From Hyphomicrobiales bacterium (GTDB taxonomy: Bacteria; Pseudomonadota; Alphaproteobacteria; Parvibaculales; Parvibaculaceae), in NCBI GenBank assembly GCA_016124805.1, contig WGND01000002.1:80594-113613 (forward strand): a DNA stretch of 33,020 nucleotides, read 5' to 3'. Positions within the stretch are counted from its first letter, which is position 1; each line of letters begins with the position of its first letter. The notes beneath the pieces were generated by a model. That model was not told where the DNA came from and made no database searches. It saw only the letters and a list, made by a program, of their open reading frames with translations. Below, piece after piece: positions 24,998 to 32,390 of the stretch. Made by a program: the position numbers and the translations under genes.

Positions 24998-25039
24998 GAG
25001 CCGTCAGGCTCAAGGCCGTGCCGCTGCATCCTCCATGCA
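24998..25039 (-). promoter_or_regulatory. Two stem-loops in the RNase G gene leader
   Basis: A GAGCC/GGCTC stem with a 4-base loop spans 24998-25011, ending 12 bases before the start codon. A TGCAT/ATGCA stem at 25025-25039 shows GGAGG in its loop on the transcript. RNase E genes are known to autoregulate through leader hairpins in E. coli; a similar role here is inference. Confidence 0.35.
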
Positions 25040-25087
25040 ATGACACCTGCCTCCTGTTTTCAATATCAATGCGTAATCCTAGCACTG

Positions 25088-25684
25088 TTATTTCGCGCGG
25101 GGATAGAGAGGGAAGCCCAGACCGCCCAGAAGGGCTGATGTTTCATAGAGTGGCAGGCCGACAACGCCGGAATAGGAGCCCGTCAACTGTCGGATGAAGG
25201 CGCCTGCATGACCCTGTATGGCATAGCCACCCGCCTTGCCCTGCCATTCGCCGCTCGCCAGATAGGCGGCGATCTCCTCACGCGAGAGCGATTTGAAAAT
25301 CACGCGGCTGATGGAAAGGCGCGCGGCGTGCCTGTCGCCATGAATGAGATGCACGGCTGTATAAACGCGGTGGGCGCGGCCGGAAAGAAGTTCGAGACAG
25401 TGGCGGGCTTCCTCCGGCGTTTCCGCCTTGGGCAGAATGCGGCGGCCGGCAGCCACCACCGTATCGGCGGCCAGCACATAGGCATCACGCGCATCTGCCG
25501 CGATGGCTTGCGCTTTTTCGCGCGCCAGTCTTTCGGCATGGGGTCGTGGCTCTTCGCCCTTCAGGGGATTTTCGTCAATATCAGCCGCCAGCACCGCATC
25601 CGGTTCCAGCCCCATTTGGCCGAGCAGCGCCAGACGACGCGGCGAGGCACTGGCCAGAATGAGACGGGGCGCGGCCTGCGTCAC
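25088..25684 (-). CDS. maf: Maf-like nucleotide pyrophosphatase (septum formation inhibitor family)
   Basis: A 198-residue housekeeping enzyme that hydrolyses non-canonical or excess nucleoside triphosphates (dTTP/UTP type in most YhdE-like members). It has SASPRR (12-17), the [15 protein letters not shown] segment, and ADTVV with catalytic Asp74. GTG start at 25684 overlaps the TGA of infA (GTGA), so it is translationally coupled to infA. This infA-maf order is typical of alphaproteobacteria. Confidence 0.93.
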   Translation of the reverse strand: MTQAAPRLILASASPRRLALLGQMGLEPDAVLAADIDENPLKGEEPRPHAERLAREKAQAIAADARDAYVLAADTVVAAGRRILPKAETPEEARHCLELLSGRAHRVYTAVHLIHGDRHAARLSISRVIFKSLSREEIAAYLASGEWQGKAGGYAIQGHAGAFIRQLTGSYSGVVGLPLYETSALLGGLGFPLYPRAK

Positions 25685-25899
25685 TTGAAGCGGTAGGTGA
25701 TCCGGCCCTTGCTCAGATCATAGGGGGTCATTTCGACCAGCACCTTGTCACCCGCGAGAACGCGAATGCGGTTCTTGCGCATCTTGCCGGCTGTGTGGGC
25801 GATGATTTCGTGTTCGTTTTCAAGCTTCACGCGGAATGTCGCGTTGGGCAGCAATTCGACGACGACGCCCGGAAATTCGAGCAGTTCTTCCTTAGACAT
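25681..25899 (-). CDS. infA: Translation initiation factor IF-1
   Basis: A 72-residue S1/OB-fold protein, the universal IF-1 that occupies the ribosomal A site during initiation. The sequence [18 protein letters not shown] and the ending [13 protein letters not shown] are diagnostic. AAGGA precedes the ATG at 25899; the frame is open further upstream but IF-1 length is fixed. First gene after the terminator at 25944-25988, so it has its own promoter in 25900-25943 or is read through. Confidence 0.98.
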   Translation of the reverse strand: MSKEELLEFPGVVVELLPNATFRVKLENEHEIIAHTAGKMRKNRIRVLAGDKVLVEMTPYDLSKGRITYRFK

Positions 25900-25943
25900 C
25901 CATATTCCTTTGAGATTTGGCCGGAAGATTGACCACAAAGCAG

Positions 25944-25988
25944 GGCGAAAAGCAAGAACCCGGCATCCCCCCAAGGGGATGAACCGGG
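25944..25988 (-). terminator. Intrinsic terminator after the SIMPL-domain gene
   Basis: On the minus strand CCCGG (25988-25984), a 2-base bulge, CATCCCC (25981-25975), a 4-base loop, GGGGATG (25970-25964) and CCGGG (25963-25959) form a long stem. It is followed by TTCTTGCTTTT (25958-25948). It separates the gene ending at 26022 from infA. Confidence 0.7.
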
Positions 25989-26021
25989 CGCAACTGCTTG
26001 AAAAAGAAGGGGTTAGCCCTC

Positions 26022-26750
26022 TCAATCGGCCAAAAGATACTCGATTGTGCTCACAACACGAACGGTTTTGTTGATCTGCTCGGATTCCTGGGCGCCCGGC
26101 GTCGCATCACGAGGCTGGATTTCAAACTGCCCCTGATAGGCGCGGCGAATGCCTGCCAGATGAGAGTCGGAATCAGCGGCAAATGTATTGGCCGCCTCGC
26201 GCGCGCGCTTGGTCGCCTCCTCGATCATTTCCGGCTTGAGCGCGGCAATGCCGGTGAAAAGATAGGAGGGGCGGATCGGTCCATATTCATTGGACAGGAC
26301 AACACCCTGATCAATCAGCTGGCTGACGGCACGGTTGGCGGCAGCCACCTTGTCGACATCGGTCGAGCGCAGCACGATCTGCTGGGCGATGATGAAGCGG
26401 CTCTGCACCGGCCCGGAATTATAGGCCTGGGCCAGACGGTCGGTGACCTGCGGGGCCTGAATCTCGATATCGGCGTCGGCAAAGCCCTGCTCTTTCAGAA
26501 AAGCCATCACGGCATCGGCATTGCCCTTGATCTGGGCCTGTGTGGTGGTGAGCTCGTCACCCGTGGCAACGAAACGCAGCGCCCAAAGTGCCAGATCGGC
26601 TTTGACTTCGCGTTCGCTCAGGCCCTTGACCGAGACGGAGCGGTCGCCGAGACGGGCTTTGACAAACCCCTGGCCGACGAGAAAACCGCCAGCCGCAATG
26701 CCCACCCCCAGCAGCAGGGCCCCGATAATATTCAATGGACTGGAACTCAT
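26022..26750 (-). CDS. SIMPL domain-containing (DUF541) exported protein
   Basis: A 242-residue protein with an N-terminal signal anchor (about residues 6-28: [21 protein letters not shown]). The SIMPL/DUF541 domain follows, starting [19 protein letters not shown] and ending with [15 protein letters not shown]. Members are periplasmic or outer-membrane proteins of poorly known role; some affect oxidative-stress resistance. GGGGAGAG precedes the ATG. It lies 84 bases downstream of the phosphatase gene on the same strand and is closed by a good terminator. Confidence 0.88.
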   Translation of the reverse strand: MSSSPLNIIGALLLGVGIAAGGFLVGQGFVKARLGDRSVSVKGLSEREVKADLALWALRFVATGDELTTTQAQIKGNADAVMAFLKEQGFADADIEIQAPQVTDRLAQAYNSGPVQSRFIIAQQIVLRSTDVDKVAAANRAVSQLIDQGVVLSNEYGPIRPSYLFTGIAALKPEMIEEATKRAREAANTFAADSDSHLAGIRRAYQGQFEIQPRDATPGAQESEQINKTVRVVSTIEYLLAD

Positions 26751-26834
26751 CTTGTTCTCTCCCCTTTGGCCTCAGACGCCATGTTGATCTTGAAACGGAG
26801 TATAAACCCGAATTAAGACAAATAAGGGGCGAGA

Positions 26835-27290
26835 TCAGGCCGAAGCTGTGTGATCGGCGCCGAAACGCTTCTTGATCAGGGCGGCAATTTCATCCCGCAG
26901 GGCGCGATATTTTGCCAGACGCGACTCGCGCGTCCCCTCGCCGCCGCCATAGGAGCCAGGATCGGTTGTCGGCCAATATTCCACGTCAATGGAGGTGGCG
27001 CGCGCCAGATCTTCGGCACAGGCAAGCGCTTCGGGCGTCAGCGCGATGACGACATCGAAAGAGCTATCCTGCAGCTCATCAAAACTTTTCGGGCGATGAT
27101 GAGACAGATCAATGCCCATTTCCTGCATCACGGCGGTGGCGAAAGCATCCTGTTCGCCGACTTCCACGCCGCATGAATCGACATAGATATGACTGCCATA
27201 GAAATGTTTCACCAGTGCCTCGGCCATGGGCGAGCGGATGGCGTTCAGATTGCACGCAAAAAGCACGGATGTGGGATTACTAAGCGTCAC
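26835..27290 (-). CDS. Low-molecular-weight protein-tyrosine-phosphatase-like protein
   Basis: A 151-residue LMW-PTP/arsenate-reductase superfamily protein. The phosphate loop CNLNAIRS gives CX5R with nucleophile Cys13 and Arg19, and the general acid is Asp110 in TTDPGS. The second loop cysteine of classical LMW-PTPs is Ile18 here, so the usual redox switch is absent. It starts with GTG at 27290 after GGAG and lies 15 bases after the UPF0262 stop, so the two are co-transcribed, a conserved pairing in alphaproteobacteria. Substrate unknown. Confidence 0.88.
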   Translation of the reverse strand: MTLSNPTSVLFACNLNAIRSPMAEALVKHFYGSHIYVDSCGVEVGEQDAFATAVMQEMGIDLSHHRPKSFDELQDSSFDVVIALTPEALACAEDLARATSIDVEYWPTTDPGSYGGGEGTRESRLAKYRALRDEIAALIKKRFGADHTASA

Positions 27291-27305
27291 GATGGTCTCC
27301 GCACT

Positions 27306-27794
27306 TCAGCCCTTGATATGCAAAACGCAGATCAGTGTGAACAGGCGGCGGGCTGTGTCGAAATCCATGTCTATCTTGCCTTCAAGACGATCTTTCAACA
27401 GTTGTGACCCTTCATTGTGAAGACCCCGGCGCCCCATATCGATAGCTTCGATCTGCGCCGGAGCCGCCGTCTTGATGGCGTCGTAATAGCTTTCGCAGAT
27501 CATGAAGTAGTCCTTGATGATGCGACGAAAGGGCGACAGGGACAGCATGACCTTGCCATGGGCAACATCACCCTCAAGGCGGATATCGAAAACCAGCCGG
27601 TTTTCCTCAATCGCCAGATGCAGCACATAGGGACCGCCGGGGCTGCCCTGCGGCACGAAATGATTTTCTTCCAGCAGGTCGAAAATGGCGACCTTGCGCT
27701 CATGCTCGACATCCGGGCTGCGGCGCACGACCGTGCTCTCATCCAGGATGAGATTGGCAATGCGATAGGTCTGCCCGTCTTCAGGGGCGTCCAT
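27306..27794 (-). CDS. UPF0262 family protein
   Basis: A 162-residue protein recognised by [25 protein letters not shown] and [20 protein letters not shown], blocks of the alphaproteobacterial UPF0262 family. No signal or membrane segment. Function unknown. The conserved place between hisD and the LMW phosphatase is kept here. Confidence 0.93.
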   Translation of the reverse strand: MDAPEDGQTYRIANLILDESTVVRRSPDVEHERKVAIFDLLEENHFVPQGSPGGPYVLHLAIEENRLVFDIRLEGDVAHGKVMLSLSPFRRIIKDYFMICESYYDAIKTAAPAQIEAIDMGRRGLHNEGSQLLKDRLEGKIDMDFDTARRLFTLICVLHIKG

Positions 27795-27887
27795 TGGTTC
27801 CGCTTTCTGCTGCAGCCATGTGGTCTGGCGACACTCTAAGCCGATTTGCGCCTGTAAATCGAGCCTAGAGGCGTGAGGGGGCGTGAT

Positions 27888-29183
27888 CTATTTGTTGAGG
27901 CGAATGGAGACCGACCGGCCATGGGCATCGAGCCCTTCGGCGGTGGCAAGGGCGAGCGCAGCCGGGCCGATGGCGGCAAGGGAAGCGGCATCGCAGCGCA
28001 CCAGCGAGGTCCGCTTCATGAAATCGAGCACGGACAGTCCCGAGGAAAAGCGGGCGCTGCGGGCGGTGGGCAGCACATGATTGGTGCCGGCCACATAGTC
28101 GCCGATGGCCTCGGGCGTGTAACGCCCCAGAAAAATTGCCCCGGCATTGGAAATGCGCGCGGCCATGGGTTCGGGGTCTTCGAGTGCGATCTCGAGATGC
28201 TCAGGCGCCAGCGCATCGACCAGCGCAATGGCATCCTCAAGCCTGGCCACCAGAATGATGGCGCCAAAATCAGCCCAGCTCTGCGTCGCTGTCGTTTCGC
28301 GCGGCAGCATTTTCAACTGGCGTTCGACGGCAGCTTCCACCGCATCGGCAAAGCCTGCATCATCGGTGATGAGGATGCTCTGCGAGGAGACATCATGCTC
28401 GGCCTGGCTCAGGAGATCGGCGGCGATCCAGTCCGGATCATTGTCGCGATCGGCCACAACGAGAATTTCAGAAGGCCCCGCAATCATGTCGATGCCGACA
28501 GTGCCGAAGACCTGACGCTTGGCGGCAGCCACCCAGGCATTGCCGGGGCCGACGATCTTGTCAACGGGTGCAATGGTGGCCGTGCCATAGGCAAGGGCTG
28601 CGACGGCCTGCGCGCCGCCCACACGATAAACCTCGTCCACACCGGCCAGACGCGCAGCCGCCAGCACCAGCGGATTGACGACACCATCAGGCGTCGGCAC
28701 CACCATGACGAGACGCTTCACGCCCGCGACCTTGGCTGGCAACGCATTCATGAGAACGGAACTTGGATAATTTGCCGTGCCGCCGGGCACATAGAGACCG
28801 GCTGCGGCAACTGGCGTCCAGCGATGGCCGAGTTCGACACCAGCCTCATCCCTGTAGCGGGCATCTTCCGGCTTCTGTTTGGCATGATAGGCGCGGATAC
28901 GGTCGGCCGCGAGACGAAGGGCGCCCAGCGTGTCGGCATCGCATTCGGCTGTCGCCGCATCAAGATCAGCATCTGAAATGCGCAATGTCTCGGCGGTGAG
29001 CGATGGCAGGCGGTCAAATTTGCGCGTCAGTTCCACCAGCGCCTCGTCGCCACGGGCCCGCACATCGGCAATGATCGCCGTCACCGTATCATTGACGTCA
29101 ACGGAGGCTTCGCGCTTGCCGGTGAGCAGCGCGGCAAATGCCGTCTTGAAATTCTTGTCAGAAGCGTCGAGGCGGAGGGCCAT
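27888..29183 (-). CDS. hisD: Histidinol dehydrogenase
   Basis: A 431-residue zinc enzyme for the last two steps of histidine synthesis (L-histidinol to L-histidine with two NAD). It shows YVPGGTANYPSSVLMN, zinc ligands Gln260 and His263 in SQAEHD, the catalytic Glu328-His329 in APEHLEI, and a C-terminal GTNHVLPT region. Full family length. It starts six bases after the DUF2948 stop, so the two genes are one transcript. Confidence 0.97.
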   Translation of the reverse strand: MALRLDASDKNFKTAFAALLTGKREASVDVNDTVTAIIADVRARGDEALVELTRKFDRLPSLTAETLRISDADLDAATAECDADTLGALRLAADRIRAYHAKQKPEDARYRDEAGVELGHRWTPVAAAGLYVPGGTANYPSSVLMNALPAKVAGVKRLVMVVPTPDGVVNPLVLAAARLAGVDEVYRVGGAQAVAALAYGTATIAPVDKIVGPGNAWVAAAKRQVFGTVGIDMIAGPSEILVVADRDNDPDWIAADLLSQAEHDVSSQSILITDDAGFADAVEAAVERQLKMLPRETTATQSWADFGAIILVARLEDAIALVDALAPEHLEIALEDPEPMAARISNAGAIFLGRYTPEAIGDYVAGTNHVLPTARSARFSSGLSVLDFMKRTSLVRCDAASLAAIGPAALALATAEGLDAHGRSVSIRLNK

Positions 29184-29189
29184 ATTGAT

Positions 29190-29630
29190 TTACTCGTCGA
29201 GGCGGTGGTCAGGCAGGTTCGGCGTCACCCAGGTCAGGTCCATATCACTCAAATGGACCTCAAGGGCCTCCACCTCAAGTCTGATTTCGGCCCCACCCGA
29301 AAAAGACAGGGTCACGAGACCGGACGGGGCCTCCAGTTCGGCAAAACTGATGGCCAGCAGATTGACCACGCCATCGGGCCGGTCCTGCGCAATGCCGCGG
29401 GTCTGGACCTTCAGCACATTGTCGAAATGCAGGCCACTGCGCACCCGCGCATGACCATGGCTGCGGGCGCCACCTTCGCCTTCCCAGACAAAGCGGTTCA
29501 TCACCATGGCAAAGCGGCGCGTGGAGGGCAGCCAGGCAATATCGCGCACCAGCGTCACCGCATCCTGAAGATGGGCGGAGATGATGTCGAGATCGTCGCT
29601 GTCTTCAGCCAGCAGGCGCAGCTTTGTCAT
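29190..29630 (-). CDS. DUF2948 family protein
   Basis: A 146-residue soluble protein. LRLLAEDSDDLDIISAHLQDAV and RRFAMVMNRFVWE are the family opening, and it ends with DMDLTWVTPNLPDHRLDE. DUF2948 is nearly restricted to alphaproteobacteria and usually sits between murA and hisD, as here (36 and 6 bases away). No function is known. Confidence 0.92.
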   Translation of the reverse strand: MTKLRLLAEDSDDLDIISAHLQDAVTLVRDIAWLPSTRRFAMVMNRFVWEGEGGARSHGHARVRSGLHFDNVLKVQTRGIAQDRPDGVVNLLAISFAELEAPSGLVTLSFSGGAEIRLEVEALEVHLSDMDLTWVTPNLPDHRLDE

Positions 29631-29666
29631 TGAAGTGATGGTTCCCCTGTTTCAGACGTTCGTGTT

Positions 29667-30938
29667 TCAGGCTTTTTCGCGCCAGATCTCGGCACCGCAG
29701 GCGCTGAGCTTGGCTTCGATGCGCTCAAAGCCGCGATCGAGATGATAGACGCGATTGATGATTGTTTCGCCCTCGGCGGCAAGGGCAGCAATGATGAGCG
29801 CGGCAGAGGCGCGCAGATCGCTTGCCATGACGGGGGCGCCTTTGAGCACCTCCACACCGCGCACCAGCGCCTTGTCGCCATGCAGCGAAATATCGGCACC
29901 GAAGCGGGCCAGCTCCTGCACATGCATGAATCGGTTTTCAAAAATCGTCTCGGTGATTTCGGACTCGCCTTCCGCCATGGTCATCAGCGCCATGAACTGG
30001 GCCTGCAGATCGGTCGGGAAGCCGGGGAAAACCTGTGTGACAACATCGGTTGCCTGCAGCCGCGCGCCATTGCGCATGACACGGACCGAGCCTTGCGGCG
30101 TTTCAACTTCGGCCCCGGCAGCGCGCAGCACGGAAAGAGCGGCCTCGAAGGTTTCGCCTTCAACGCCTTCCAGCGTGACATCGCCCCCCGTCATGGCGGC
30201 GGCAATGGCATAGGTGCCCGCTTCGATGCGGTCAGCAATCACGTTATAGGTCGCGCCATGCAGCTTCTCGACGCCCTCGATACGCAGGGTCGAGGTGCCG
30301 ATGCCGGTGATCTTCGCGCCCATCGCCACGAGGCAATGGGCAAGATCGGTAACTTCGGGCTCGCGGGCGGCATTTTCCAGCACGGTTTCGCCATCGGCCA
30401 GCGTTGCTGCCATCATCAGTGTATGCGTGGCCCCGACCGAGACCATGGGCGAGCGGATGACCGCGCCTTTGAGGCCGCCCGGCGCATTGGCCACGACATA
30501 GCCATCCACGAGATCGATCTCGGCGCCCATTTTCTGGAGGCCCTTGATATAGAGGTCCACAGGGCGGGCACCGATGGCGCAGCCCCCGGGCAGCGAGACG
30601 CGCGCATAATGGCAGCGCGTCAGCAGGGGCCCGAGCACCCAGAAGCTTGCCCGAATCTGCGACACGATTTCATAGGGTGCGGTGGTGGAAAGGATTTCCG
30701 GCGTGGTCAGTGTCAGCGTGTCGGCGTGATCGTCGGAGGCACGCGTGATGACCGTGCCGAGCACCCCCAGCAGCTTGGTGAGCGTGCGAATGTCGGTGAG
30801 GCGGGGCACATTGCCAAGGCGCAAGGGCTCCCCGGTCAGCAGGGCTGCCGTGAGCAGCGGCAAAGCGGCATTTTTGGCGCCGCTGATCTGGATCGAACCG
30901 TTGAGGCGATTGCCGCCGCGAATGTGAATTGTGTCCAT
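29667..30938 (-). CDS. murA: UDP-N-acetylglucosamine 1-carboxyvinyltransferase
   Basis: A 423-residue cytosolic enzyme for the first committed step of peptidoglycan synthesis (enolpyruvyl transfer from PEP to UDP-GlcNAc). Lys22 in SGAKNAALP and the catalytic Cys120 in [13 protein letters not shown] are present; the cysteine predicts fosfomycin sensitivity of the enzyme. The ATG at 30938 has only AGGA about 13 bases upstream, and a 3 x 14 bp tandem repeat begins 15 bases upstream of it. First gene of the murA-DUF2948-hisD run. Confidence 0.97.
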   Translation of the reverse strand: MDTIHIRGGNRLNGSIQISGAKNAALPLLTAALLTGEPLRLGNVPRLTDIRTLTKLLGVLGTVITRASDDHADTLTLTTPEILSTTAPYEIVSQIRASFWVLGPLLTRCHYARVSLPGGCAIGARPVDLYIKGLQKMGAEIDLVDGYVVANAPGGLKGAVIRSPMVSVGATHTLMMAATLADGETVLENAAREPEVTDLAHCLVAMGAKITGIGTSTLRIEGVEKLHGATYNVIADRIEAGTYAIAAAMTGGDVTLEGVEGETFEAALSVLRAAGAEVETPQGSVRVMRNGARLQATDVVTQVFPGFPTDLQAQFMALMTMAEGESEITETIFENRFMHVQELARFGADISLHGDKALVRGVEVLKGAPVMASDLRASAALIIAALAAEGETIINRVYHLDRGFERIEAKLSACGAEIWREKA

Positions 30939-30952
30939 GGTGTCCGGGCTTT

Positions 30953-30994
30953 CCTGCCGCTTTGGGCCTGCCGCTTTGGGCCTGCCGCTTTGGG
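30953..30994. repeat. 3 x 14 bp perfect tandem repeat in the murA leader
   Basis: CCTGCCGCTTTGGG occurs three times back to back (30953-30966, 30967-30980, 30981-30994) without mismatch. Read on the minus strand it is upstream of murA, and the weak AGGA of murA lies at its edge. A non-coding unit of 14 bp can change copy number by slippage. Confidence 0.95.
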
Positions 30995-31077
30995 AGCTCT
31001 CATCTGCCCCAAGTCTGGCGTGTTATAGAGGAAGGGGCGAGACCGGGAAACCCGTTGCCGCCCTGCCCGGCAGGATC

Positions 31078-31098
31078 AGGCCCCTTTGGGGTCTTTTT
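31078..31098 (+). terminator. Terminator-like hairpin on the plus strand
   Basis: AGGCCCC (31078-31084), loop TTT and GGGGTCT (31088-31094) followed by TTTT. It points along the plus strand where no annotated gene ends; it could stop antisense transcription into the small basic protein gene. Confidence 0.4.
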
Positions 31099-31114
31099 CA
31101 GGCGCTGCCGTGTC

Positions 31115-31321
31115 TCAATCGCGATCTTCGGCCTTTTTGCCCTCTTCCTTGCGGCCCTCTTCCTTGCGACCGCGGGTCTGGGCTTTGCGCTTTTTCAGGT
31201 TTTCGCGCAGGGCTTCGGCCAGACGGGCAGCCTTTTCGCGGGCTTCACGGGTCTGGGCAGCGCGATCAGGCCCCTGAGCATGTTTTTTGAACTTCATGTC
31301 GGTCGTCTTGGGGCTGCTCAT
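31115..31321 (-). CDS. Small, highly charged Lys/Arg/Glu-rich protein
   Basis: A 68-residue soluble protein, helical and possibly coiled-coil (AREKAARLAEALRENLKKRKAQTRGRK), ending in a repeated RKEEG segment. The repeat is a 15-bp tandem duplication (31140-31154 and 31155-31169 on the plus strand). Small proteins with the REAR...LAEALRENLKRRKAQ pattern occur beside murA in other alphaproteobacteria, which supports coding. Function unknown. Stop is 176 bases upstream of murA. Confidence 0.75.
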   Translation of the reverse strand: MSSPKTTDMKFKKHAQGPDRAAQTREAREKAARLAEALRENLKKRKAQTRGRKEEGRKEEGKKAEDRD

Positions 31322-31544
31322 GGCGCATTTCTCTCATTCAGGGCATTCGCGGGCAATTGTGATGAGATTTAGGGTCGCCACGCGCATTCCGTCAATAAGG
31401 GATTGAGAAGAGAGGCAATTTGGCGGCTCTGCCCCGCATTGACGGCTTGCACCATGGGGAGGGCTGTGGCAACTTCCGCCCGCTCGCGAGAGGCCAATGG
31501 CCTTCCCGTCTGATCAGACCCCGAGCCGGGCCGAACGCCCCGAT

Positions 31545-31619
<75 letters not shown>

Positions 31620-31782
31620 TTTTCTGTAGACATTATCAAGAAATCACTAAATGGCGCTTCTTTGATGCCATATCTTGTAAACTCATGACCCGTAATTCAA
31701 AGGCCATATTTCTTGAAGTACAGTATTGATTCAGAAAATTTCATGATGAATTTCGACAACTGAAAAATTATTTGAGCAAAAC

Positions 31783-32268
31783 ATGCCACTTAGATTTTTA
31801 ATTGAAATTTTTACTGCATTAGCTGCTTTTTGGGGGGCAGGCCTTAGTACTTATTTGGCTTGGAAAAACTGGCAGCTCACTCGCCCTGAAGTTCGGCTGG
31901 AAATATCAAATGCTGACCCCAACCGATTGAAACTGTTTGTAACCAATCGATCTTCGGAGAGCATAATTGTGGAATCTGTAAGAGCCGCCAAGGACAATAT
32001 ATGCGATGTCCGCGCCATTTACCCTGAGAACGACACCACGCTTAGAACTATTCGTCGTGTTGTTGGTGGAGATGATCGATTTCATCTGCGTTGTGATCCT
32101 GGAGAACAAGTCTCGATAGAAATATTAGTGGAGCAGGAAAACTTCTTTTCACTATCAGTGAATGTTGGTTGGTATTTCGAAACAAGGAGACTTCGTGAGC
32201 ACCGAACGGTTAGGGCTCGTTGGTCTATTGATGACATCAGCATGCGACGCCGAGCAATTCAAGAATGA
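31783..32268 (+). CDS. Unknown membrane-anchored protein of the tRNA-Thr insertion
   Basis: A 161-residue protein with one N-terminal transmembrane helix (about residues 5-26, FLIEIFTALAAFWGAGLSTYL as key hydrophobic stretch) and then a soluble part that looks beta-rich (VRLEISNADPNRLKLFVTN, SIIVESVRAAK). Only two cysteines, no catalytic motif recognised. Codon use is AT-rich, unlike every neighbour. The ATG at 31783 has no clear Shine-Dalgarno, so translation may be weak or start elsewhere. It is the only gene of the element; cargo such as defence, exclusion or toxin-type function is possible but not shown. Confidence 0.6.
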   Translation: MPLRFLIEIFTALAAFWGAGLSTYLAWKNWQLTRPEVRLEISNADPNRLKLFVTNRSSESIIVESVRAAKDNICDVRAIYPENDTTLRTIRRVVGGDDRFHLRCDPGEQVSIEILVEQENFFSLSVNVGWYFETRRLREHRTVRARWSIDDISMRRRAIQE

Positions 32269-32321
32269 GCGCTAACGTGGTGAACAACACAAGAAGATGT
32301 GCGCCCCATTCTTCCGGCATC

Positions 32322-32349
32322 CAATCCTCTCCAACAGCACCATTTTCTG
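32322..32349 (+). repeat. Right direct repeat (att-like)
   Basis: A second, perfect 28-base copy of 31599-31626, lying 41 bases before the start of the RNA methyltransferase gene. No tRNA sequence precedes it, so it marks the far junction of the insertion. Confidence 0.97.
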
Positions 32350-32356
32350 CGACAAT

Positions 32357-32387
32357 GGCTCGCGACCACCCTTTTTCCTCGTGAGCC
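32357..32387 (+). promoter_or_regulatory. Hairpin covering the start region of the RNA methyltransferase gene
   Basis: GGCTCGCGA (32357-32365) pairs with TCGTGAGCC (32379-32387), nine pairs with one G-T, around a 13-base loop with CTTTTT. Its 3' arm ends three bases before the ATG at 32391 and includes the only GAG that could bind the ribosome, so it may limit initiation or end tRNA-Thr transcripts. Confidence 0.35.
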
Positions 32388-32390
32388 CTG

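Noticed and set aside
27873-28976. A 367-codon plus-strand open frame opposite hisD
   Set aside because: Antisense to hisD, no family features.
29742-31028. A 428-codon plus-strand open frame opposite murA
   Set aside because: Antisense shadow of murA; composition typical of a GC-driven spurious frame.
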